DNA of 43,703 nucleotides from Pyrinomonadaceae bacterium. GTDB lineage: Bacteria; Acidobacteriota; Blastocatellia; Pyrinomonadales; Pyrinomonadaceae. Both the position numbers and the translations under genes were made by a program. The notes below the pieces were generated by a model that saw only the letters and a list, made by a program, of their open reading frames with translations, made no database searches and was not told the origin of the DNA. Below are positions 37,514 through 43,703 of the stretch, one piece after another. Each line of letters starts with the position of its first letter. The first letter of the stretch is position 1. The stretch covers positions 1 through 43,703 of the forward strand of contig JACVRN010000034.1 of assembly GCA_014534425.1 (NCBI GenBank), read 5' to 3'.

Positions 37514-40500
37514 TTATTTATAGACCGGATACGTTGGACGCCTGGGCTGTGCTGGTGGTCGCCGCTTTAATTCTTCTAGGGCAAGCTGGACGGCTTTTTC
37601 AAGTTGCGGGTCGCGGCCAGCGCGCCAGTCTTCAAGCGTAGCTTCTATCTCTACGTCAGGGGCGACGCCGCGATTCTCTATGTCCCAGATGCCTTTGGCG
37701 GGGTTGTACCAGCCCCAGTCTGGAACGACTATGCGCCCGCCATCAATCAACTCTTGGCTAGACCCTCCGACGCCCAGGCCCGAAGTTCTTTTACCGACAA
37801 TCGGCCCCAGGCCCGCCATCCTCCACATCCACGGCAGAGTGTCGCCGCCCGAGCCTGAATGCTCGTTCGTCAACATCACCTTCGGCCCTGCAATCATTCC
37901 TACGGGCATGACGACATCCGAGCCGTCGCGCAGCCTTGCCGATTGCAAAGGTGCCCTTCTTAAAATCTCTATGATGTAATCAGCCGCCACTCCGCCCTGA
38001 TTGAAGCGCTCGTCGACGATTAGCCCGCGCTTATCAAGCTGAGCGTAGAACTCACGGTTAAAGCTCTCATAGCCGCTATTGAAAGTGTCCGGCAGGTAGA
38101 TGTAAGCGAGCCGCCCGCCCGACAATTCTTCCACCTTGCGACGGTTGCGCTCTATCCACTCGTATTGTCGAATCGGATACTCGCTTGCAACCGGCAGGAC
38201 TTTAATCGTGCGCGCACCTTTGCCGTCCGAGCCGGACGAGACTTTAAGCTCGACCGCTTTGCCAGCCTTGCCGATGAAATACTGGTAAAGATTCTGAGAG
38301 GCGCTGATGTCCGCGCCGTCAACGGAGAGAAGGTAATCGCCCTCTTTGACGTTTATCCCCGGCTGGCCGAGCGGCGATTGCAGCCCCTCTCTGGCAGGGT
38401 TCCCGCGATAGATGTGCGCGAATTTGTAGCGCCCTCCGGCTATCTCAAAATCAGCGCCGAGCAATCCTATCTTTTCATCAGCGCCGCCCGCGTCCGGCAC
38501 ATCACCACCAACAATGCCGCCAATGTGGCTGACAGAAAGATGCGAGAACATCTCCATGGCAAGAACGTTCAGGTCTTCGCGCGAGACCACGTTCGGCAGG
38601 TAAGCTAGGTAATGCGCCCGCAACTCCGCCAGGTTCTGCCCGTGCATGTTCGGGTCATAGAAGTACTCGCGCACCACGCGCCAAGCCTCGTCGTAAATCT
38701 GCTTCCACTCTGCGCGCGGTTCAATCTGCACTTCGATGGATTTCAGAGAGAGCACACCGTCGCCAGGCTTCGGCGGCGCATCCGTAGGCACAACCGCCCA
38801 CACACCGCGACGGCGCAGCAGCAATCTGCTCCCGTCACCAGAGATGCGATAGGTGCCAGCGCCTTCCACAAACTTCTCTGCTCTTTCAGTTCCTACCACG
38901 TAGCGATAAACCGTCCCGCCTTCGACTATGAAGAGCCGCCCGCCCGCGCCAGCCATCAAGCGTTCCGCGTTGCGCCCCTCGAAGGGAACGCGCACAATGC
39001 GTCCCGCGATTCCCTCAACATCAATCGAGAAAGCTTTGCCCTGGCTCTCTCCCTTGCCCGACGCCACAAGCGGAGACATCTCGTCGCGCCTCAGCACTGC
39101 TGCGTAAACGCTGCGCGTCACTTCCTGAGTAAACGGCATAGAGGACATGCCGTACTTCACAGGCCCCGTGTTGGTGCTGCCCGTGAAGTACAGATACTTT
39201 CCGTTCTGGTCGAACGTGGGCCAGCGCGCGTCCGTGTCTGAGGCGGAGACCTGAAAGCTTTTTCCGGTTTGAAGCGAGTAAAGAAAGACTGTGCGCTGGC
39301 GATTGGGTTGATACTTTGAGTAGGCCAGCCAGTTTGAATCCGGCGACCAGAAGGGCTGGAAGTATTTCGTCCCGTCGGACAGAAGCGCCGTGTCCGCTTT
39401 CACGGCCCGAGCGCCTCTTTCAAGCTCAACGTACCAGAGCGAAAGGTGCGCGTCCGCGAAGGCGAGCTTCTTGGAATCAGGCGACCACACAAGCTCGCTG
39501 TAAAAAGATGGGCGCTGCTCGATTGAGATTCGCCGCACGGCACCGGCACCCGCAGCCTCGCGTATGTGCAACTCGTTTTCACCCGACTCGTCCGAAAAGT
39601 AAGCTATCCATTTTCCGTCGGGCGACCACGCGGGCGAACGCTCCGCCGCGCCGCTCGATTTAGTAAGATTCGCAGCCTCGCCCGTCTTGACGTTAACCGT
39701 CAGCACCTCGCCCCTTGCGCCGAAGAGTATGTTCTGGCCGTCGGGCGAGAGCGCAGACAATCCCATCCACCTCAAAGCATCTACGTTGCGCGGCTTGGTC
39801 TCAGGGAAATCACCCGCGACACTCACGTCAACCGTGCGCGTCGCGCCCGTCTGCACGTCTAAGAGATGAAGCGCGCCTTCCTGCACGAAGACTATCGCGT
39901 CGTCTGAAGCGCCTGCCGATTTGACATCATACTTTTCATAGCGCGTCAGTTGCTCCACCTTTTTAGTCGCAGGCTCGTAGCTGAAGAGATTCGCGGTGCC
40001 CGCTCTGTCCGAGATGAAGTAGACCTTTTCGCCTATCCACATGGGCCTGGCGTTGCTTGTGTCTGCGGGCCTTGGAATCTCTTCGACACCCCCGCTTGAA
40101 AGGTCTGCAATCAGAATCCTTGATGTAGCCCCGCCGTGATAGTTGCGCCAGGTTTGAGCGCTCAAAGCCCAGAGCGGCTCGTAGGCCACACGCTTTCCGT
40201 CCGGCGAGAAAGAACCATTAAACGCAGACGGCAGAGGAAGCGCCGCAGGGAAGCCTCCGTCTTTAGGAATCGTGTAGAGGCGATAGCCCAGATAAGCTAT
40301 GCGTTCGCGGAAGGAAGTAAAGAGAACGTTCTTACCGTCCCTTGTCCAGCCGACAGGAATGTCCGCGTCCGGGTGATAGGTCAGACGGCGCGCTTCGCCG
40401 CCCGCGATTGAAACCACGTAAACGTCCCAACTCAGTGGGCCGCCCGCAGGATTGTTTCTGGCGAAGGCTATCGATTGGCCGTCCGGGGAAAAGACAGGCA

Positions 40501-40714
40501 ATCGTTCCAGCGCGGGATTGTCTGTCAGACGGCGAGCCTCGCCGCCCGCGCGCTCGACTATCCAGATGTCGCCCGCGTAAACGAATGCTATATGCGTGCG
40601 CGAGAGCGTAGGCGTCTGCAAAGGCATAGGCCCTTTCGCTTCGGCTGTAACGTGAAAGATTAAGACCAGAACAAGGCAGACCGGTAGCATCAACGTGCGA
40701 TAGAACATTCTCAT
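37514..40714 (-). CDS. Secreted tricorn-type S41 protease
   Basis: A 1066-residue exported protease. It begins with a signal peptide (MRMFYRTLMLPVCLVLVLIFHVTAEAKG). Two beta-propeller arrays follow (about 30-650), with repeated SPDGQSIAF, SPDGKWIAY and SPDSNWLAY units as in TolB/WD40-like blades. A PDZ domain (about 780-860) and the S41 core come next. Catalytic candidates are the Ser-His pair in HLSVSHIGG, the nucleophile block NEHSGSGGDTLPW, and Glu in IENRGVAPDVEIE, matching archaeal tricorn. GGAG lies 8 bases before the ATG. It probably cleaves oligopeptides in the periplasm, consistent with the M28 peptidase. Bacterial tricorn homologues are frequent in Acidobacteriota. Confidence 0.93.
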   Translation of the reverse strand: MRMFYRTLMLPVCLVLVLIFHVTAEAKGPMPLQTPTLSRTHIAFVYAGDIWIVERAGGEARRLTDNPALERLPVFSPDGQSIAFARNNPAGGPLSWDVYVVSIAGGEARRLTYHPDADIPVGWTRDGKNVLFTSFRERIAYLGYRLYTIPKDGGFPAALPLPSAFNGSFSPDGKRVAYEPLWALSAQTWRNYHGGATSRILIADLSSGGVEEIPRPADTSNARPMWIGEKVYFISDRAGTANLFSYEPATKKVEQLTRYEKYDVKSAGASDDAIVFVQEGALHLLDVQTGATRTVDVSVAGDFPETKPRNVDALRWMGLSALSPDGQNILFGARGEVLTVNVKTGEAANLTKSSGAAERSPAWSPDGKWIAYFSDESGENELHIREAAGAGAVRRISIEQRPSFYSELVWSPDSKKLAFADAHLSLWYVELERGARAVKADTALLSDGTKYFQPFWSPDSNWLAYSKYQPNRQRTVFLYSLQTGKSFQVSASDTDARWPTFDQNGKYLYFTGSTNTGPVKYGMSSMPFTQEVTRSVYAAVLRRDEMSPLVASGKGESQGKAFSIDVEGIAGRIVRVPFEGRNAERLMAGAGGRLFIVEGGTVYRYVVGTERAEKFVEGAGTYRISGDGSRLLLRRRGVWAVVPTDAPPKPGDGVLSLKSIEVQIEPRAEWKQIYDEAWRVVREYFYDPNMHGQNLAELRAHYLAYLPNVVSREDLNVLAMEMFSHLSVSHIGGIVGGDVPDAGGADEKIGLLGADFEIAGGRYKFAHIYRGNPAREGLQSPLGQPGINVKEGDYLLSVDGADISASQNLYQYFIGKAGKAVELKVSSGSDGKGARTIKVLPVASEYPIRQYEWIERNRRKVEELSGGRLAYIYLPDTFNSGYESFNREFYAQLDKRGLIVDERFNQGGVAADYIIEILRRAPLQSARLRDGSDVVMPVGMIAGPKVMLTNEHSGSGGDTLPWMWRMAGLGPIVGKRTSGLGVGGSSQELIDGGRIVVPDWGWYNPAKGIWDIENRGVAPDVEIEATLEDWRAGRDPQLEKAVQLALEELKRRPPAQPRRPTYPVYK

Positions 40715-40873
40715 GTTTCTAACTCCACAATCTTCCGAGCTTCAGGATTTTGACTGCTAATAACCGGGAGAGAAGTTTTGAATTGCCGTCCTCAATTGAA
40801 GAACACCACGAGCATACATTTTGTGGCAACAAATTCCAAAATTTAGTAGAGGTTTAATTTAGAGGAAAATTCA

Positions 40874-40958
40874 AACAGGGATGGACATGATAAGACAGGA
40901 TAAAGAAGAAGAAACAATCTTTCTCTTTTTATCCTGTCTTATCCTGTCCATCCCTGTT
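40874..40958. repeat. ACAGGAT-family hairpin, copy 5 (longer variant)
   Basis: A 30-bp inverted repeat with one mismatch (40874-40903 and 40929-40958). Its arms carry an extra unit: AACAGGGATGGACA, then a direct repeat of ACAGGATAAG. It lies upstream of the tricorn gene and ends 14 bp before the stop of the propeller gene. Confidence 0.92.
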
Positions 40959-40971
40959 AATTCTTTCTTAT

Positions 40972-41745
40972 CTACTTAACGGCTCCGGCTACGGCTACGG
41001 CAGCCGCAGGCTTCGGCACCGCGTTCCAAATCTGGTTAGCGCCGCTCCACAACATGACGGCGTCGCCGCCGGGCCGTCCCTGGTTGCTGATAATCCAGAC
41101 GGAGCCGTCCGCTCCGACGCTTATGTCCTGCGCGAACGGCGGGCCTGGAGGCGAAAGCAACGCTCCGCCTCCCTGCGGATAGATTAACCAGACTTCACCC
41201 TTGCTGTTGACCGTGAAGAGAATTCCTTTAGGGTTTATGGCGACCCTGGTGGCGGACGCAGGCTCAGGCAGCGCAGTCCAGGAATTGTTGTTAGGGTTCC
41301 AACGCTTGAGCACATTGCCGTCCGTGTAAGTATCCGTGCTGGCAATCCAGACGGAGCCGTCCGCGCCTGCGCCTATGTCAAGTGCGAAATCCACTCCGGG
41401 AGGCGAAGCTATGTAACCACCGCCGCCAGGATTGAGCGCCCATACTTCTCCAAAAACGTTTACCGTCCAGATGGTGCCGTCCGGCCCCACGGAAAGCCTG
41501 TCGGCTGCGGCGGGCGGTGGTATCTTGTGCCAAGTGCCGTAGTGGCCGGGGTCAGAACCTATGATTAAAGCGCCTCCTTTCTGCGCCATGGTGCTGATGG
41601 CCCAGGCCGTGCCGTCAGGCCCCATCGCAATATCGGACATGGCGAAATCTTCGCCTGCAGGCGACATCAACTGGCCGCCGCCGCCGGGGTTAAGAGTCCA
41701 TACTTCTCCGACAGAATTGATAGTCCAACAATAGGGTGAACTCAT
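40972..41745 (-). CDS. Tectonin-like beta-propeller protein
   Basis: A 257-residue protein built from three long tandem repeats of about 85 residues, starting near 6, 92 and 177. Each reads [C/I/F][W/F]T[I/V]N-x-x-GEVW-x-x-x-P-x-GGG, then SP.G.xFA, then GADGSVWI. Six WT/VW-type blades result, as in tectonin (lectin-type) and related propellers. There is no signal peptide and no transmembrane segment; AGGAG lies 6-7 bases before the ATG. Tectonins bind glycans or act in self/non-self recognition, but no such role can be fixed here. The C-terminal Ala/Val/Pro tail (PKPAAAVAVAGAVK) is low complexity. Confidence 0.75.
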   Translation of the reverse strand: MSSPYCWTINSVGEVWTLNPGGGGQLMSPAGEDFAMSDIAMGPDGTAWAISTMAQKGGALIIGSDPGHYGTWHKIPPPAAADRLSVGPDGTIWTVNVFGEVWALNPGGGGYIASPPGVDFALDIGAGADGSVWIASTDTYTDGNVLKRWNPNNNSWTALPEPASATRVAINPKGILFTVNSKGEVWLIYPQGGGALLSPPGPPFAQDISVGADGSVWIISNQGRPGGDAVMLWSGANQIWNAVPKPAAAVAVAGAVK

Positions 41746-41890
41746 CGAAATCTCCTTCTCAGATTTGTAGACAACTGGGCTTAGAAGCTAAAAGGGAAGA
41801 CGTGGAAAGCTTAAAGACTTGGATTGCAACGCGAGGCGGGATTGTAGCGCGAAAGCCACCTTCAACCAAACTCTTTTTTGATTCGATTAA

Positions 41891-43372
41891 TCACTGCTCC
41901 TCTTTCCATCGCGGCGGGATGAGGCGGCGGCGACCGTCCGAGCTTAAAGGCACTCCGGGCTCGTCCAGTTCAACTCTGTCCCAGAGTTTGCACGTCACCT
42001 GCTTGTGCGCCTGATCCAATCCCTCGCAGTAGTTCGTGTAGGTGCAGCGCCGCACCTCTGGCCCGCGCCCCGTTTTGACTTTGACGAACCAGTCGGGGTC
42101 TGCCAGAGCTTGCCTGGCAAGACCTATGATGTCGGCCTCGCCGCGCTCAAGAATCGCTTCCGCCTGCTCGAAGGTGGTGATGCCGCCAGCGCCCACTACG
42201 GGAGTTTGAAAGCCCGCTTCGTTCACGGCTCGCTTAATCTGCGCGACCAGTGGAATGTTGCGAGCGAACGGCCCCGTCTCGTCGGAAATCACCGTCGGCA
42301 TACATTCGTACCCGCTCTGCCCCGTGTAAGGATAAACCGCCTGGCCCACTCGCGGCTGCTTAGCGTCCTCGAACTTTCCGCCCTTGGAGATGGAGAGAAA
42401 ATCCAGCCCCGCGCGTGCGAACTCCACACCGAAGTAGACCGCGTCCGCTATGCGATTGCCTCCACTGATGACTTCGTCCGCGAGGAAACGACAGCCGACT
42501 ACGTAATCGTCTCCCACGCGCTCGCGCACGCGCCTGTAAATTTCCAGTGGCAGCCGCACACGATTCTCGCGCGCCCCGCCGTAGCCGTCCTCACGCGTGT
42601 TACGAGCGGAGAGGAAAGAGGCCATAGTGTAAGCGTGCGCGTAGTGAAGCTCTACGCCGTCGAATCCCGCTTCGCGCGCACGGCGGCTAGCGTCCGCGAA
42701 GATGTCCGGCAGAACGCGCGGCAACTCTCGTATGTGCGCGAGTTGCGTGTCCGTGACTCGCTCACGATAACCGAAGCGCAGTGCTTCCAACTCCCGCTCG
42801 TCCAGAACTTTTTCAAGCACCTCGTCCGTCGCCTGCTTGAGAAAGCCTCGAACATCTTCGTCGCCAGCGTGTGTCCAACTCTCTTCGCCGGTTATTTCCG
42901 CGAGCGCTCGACGATGATGAGGGTGAAGCTCTAAAAAGTGCTCCATGAATCGCGTCTTTTCCGGGCGGCGCTTGACCGAGAGGAAATCTATTATCTGTAT
43001 GAAGAGGTGCGTGTGTCCCTGGCTTGCTTCGCGCACGGTCTCAACCAGTCGCTTCAAGCCCGGAAGAAAGCGGTCGTGGCCTATTCTCAGAAGCGGCCCC
43101 GAAGGAATGTCGCGCACGCCGGTCGCTTCCACGACGATTGCGCCGGGCCGCCCCTGTGCGAAGCGCCTGTACCAATCCAGATTCGCCTCCGTCACGAACC
43201 CTTCTTCGGTCGCGCGCCAAGGAACCATCGCGGGCACCCACGTTCGGCTTTCAAGCTGTGTAGAGCCTACGCGCACGGGCTGAAAAAGAAGAGAGCTTTC
43301 GGCCTCTTCGCGTGTAGGCCAGCGCGTCTCCGGTATCTGGTATCGTACAGGATTAGGAGGATGCCAAGTCAT
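41891..43372 (-). CDS. NADH:flavin oxidoreductase, Old Yellow Enzyme family
   Basis: A 493-residue TIM-barrel flavoenzyme. The FMN site HYAHAYTMASFLSARNTREDGYGG and the C-terminal VVGAGGITTFEQAEAILERGEADIIGLARQALADPDW are diagnostic. An insertion of about 60 residues (about 145-205) lies between beta-strands, absent from small OYEs. The C-terminal Cys motif CTYTNYC followed by a third Cys after 11 residues is a degenerate form of the 4Fe-4S ligand set of 2,4-dienoyl-CoA reductases, lacking one Cys. It could reduce a conjugated enone or aryl-CoA intermediate. The aryl-CoA monooxygenase of the operon lacks its usual OYE half, so a functional partnership is possible but unproved. Confidence 0.85.
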   Translation of the reverse strand: MTWHPPNPVRYQIPETRWPTREEAESSLLFQPVRVGSTQLESRTWVPAMVPWRATEEGFVTEANLDWYRRFAQGRPGAIVVEATGVRDIPSGPLLRIGHDRFLPGLKRLVETVREASQGHTHLFIQIIDFLSVKRRPEKTRFMEHFLELHPHHRRALAEITGEESWTHAGDEDVRGFLKQATDEVLEKVLDERELEALRFGYRERVTDTQLAHIRELPRVLPDIFADASRRAREAGFDGVELHYAHAYTMASFLSARNTREDGYGGARENRVRLPLEIYRRVRERVGDDYVVGCRFLADEVISGGNRIADAVYFGVEFARAGLDFLSISKGGKFEDAKQPRVGQAVYPYTGQSGYECMPTVISDETGPFARNIPLVAQIKRAVNEAGFQTPVVGAGGITTFEQAEAILERGEADIIGLARQALADPDWFVKVKTGRGPEVRRCTYTNYCEGLDQAHKQVTCKLWDRVELDEPGVPLSSDGRRRLIPPRWKEEQ

Positions 43373-43481
43373 AAGTCAGCTTGAAGAACAGCCAGTGTAA
43401 CAGGTTTATCAAGATGTGAGGAACGGCGGGCACAGAAAGTACTGATTCAATTTGAAATTGAGTGTCATGGGATTTAACTAT

Positions 43482-43526
43482 CGCCGCAGAGGCGCAGAGA
43501 GAGAGACGCAGAGCTGACGCTGAGAG
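43482..43526. repeat. Single-arm heptamer run (GCAGAG type)
   Basis: The run CCGCAGAGGCGCAGAGAG and CGCAGAGCTGACGCTGAGAG repeats GCAGAG at about 7-bp steps. No complementary arm is seen in this gap. Similar GCAGAG heptamers are known in cyanobacterial and other genomes. Confidence 0.6.
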
Positions 43527-43556
43527 GTGAAACCAGGACACTACCTCGCTTTTAGA

Positions 43557-43585
43557 TTACAAGCGCCGTCGCAGGGACGTATAAT
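43557..43585 (+). promoter_or_regulatory. Candidate promoter of the gene leaving the window
   Basis: TTACAA (43557-43562) and a consensus -10 TATAAT (43580-43585) are 17 bp apart. The next frame begins about 24 bp later, so the leader would be short. Confidence 0.5.
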
Positions 43586-43608
43586 CCGTGGGCCGGAGAC
43601 ATGGGACT

Positions 43609-43703
43609 TTGACGATCGACGATGATGAGAAGATGGCCTGGCCGGGCGGAGGGGAAGAGCTTCGCCCGGAGCCGCGCGGTTTTTCGCCGGAGCAGATGGT
43701 GCG
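43609..43703 (+). CDS. Start of an unidentified gene, 3' end beyond the window
   Basis: From TTG at 43609 the frame reads TIDDDEKMAWPGGGEELRPE and continues open to the window end (31 residues seen). An in-frame ATG at 43633 would also serve. The -10 TATAAT 24 bp upstream supports a gene. Too little is visible to name it; the acidic, Pro/Gly-rich start is typical of a soluble protein tail. Other starts, such as ATG 43622, give an Arg-rich frame that looks less natural. Confidence 0.4.
   Translation, partial: MTIDDDEKMAWPGGGEELRPEPRGFSPEQMV

Noticed and set aside
6935-40958. The ACAGGAT hairpins as plain intrinsic terminators
   Set aside because: Some lie inside a likely operon (30589) and most lack a T-run right after the stem; shared sequence among copies points to a repeat family, though a terminator effect at convergent sites is still possible.
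42005-42934. Plus-strand open frame (309 codons) antisense to the OYE
   Set aside because: Shadow of a well-supported flavoenzyme frame; no domain.

Overview
The window is gene-dense, high-GC bacterial chromosome with little sign of recent transfer: no transposase, integrase, phage structural gene or CRISPR array. The gene set fits an Acidobacteriota-type organism, perhaps Blastocatellia: a secreted tricorn-type S41 protease, an M28 peptidase, secreted TPR proteins, a BshB1-like deacetylase, an RND pump with a long Pro/Gln-rich TolC partner, and Box-type aerobic benzoyl-CoA genes. That placement is inference from gene content; no rRNA or marker phylogeny is available.

Layout. 1-7 kb: the 3' part of a helical-repeat protein, a small coiled-coil protein, a LigT-like 2H phosphoesterase overlapping a BshB1-like deacetylase, a large nested palindrome, an RNase Z-like hydrolase, a secreted EEP-fold protein with an extra C-terminal domain, and a sugar-epimerase-like SDR. 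7-14.8 kb: a minus-strand efflux operon, tetR - membrane fusion lipoprotein - RND pump - TolC, with a 16-bp palindrome over its promoter. 15-17 kb: a three-gene envelope/stress operon (DUF883/ElaB-like, holin-X/YqjE-like, DUF3618-like). 17-27 kb: lipid kinase, two TPR proteins, CpdA-like phosphoesterase, M28 peptidase, topA, dprA and a selenocysteine tRNA (tRNA-Sec).

27.4-37.4 kb is the metabolic centre: ten plus-strand genes, boxC, boxB, tetR, a two-Glu enoyl-CoA hydratase, a PaaG-like crotonase, an SDR, a RidA-like protein, a second isomerase-like crotonase, an acyl-CoA dehydrogenase, and an FAD monooxygenase matching the N-terminal half of salicylyl-CoA/2-aminobenzoyl-CoA monooxygenases. 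A sigma70-like promoter with an adjacent inverted repeat precedes boxC. The likely job is oxygen-dependent dearomatisation of aryl-CoA thioesters, ring opening by BoxBC, and beta-oxidation of the product. A CoA ligase, boxA, the semialdehyde dehydrogenase and the thiolase are not in the window. An Old-Yellow-Enzyme-type reductase lies 4.5 kb beyond the operon on the other strand, after the tricorn protease and a beta-propeller protein.

The most unusual non-coding feature is a set of intergenic inverted repeats. Five are copies of one sequence family (core ACAGGATGGACAGGAT). At least five others have unrelated sequences but one shared design: each arm is a run of degenerate 7-bp units and the second arm is its reverse complement. 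Several end exactly at a start or stop codon.
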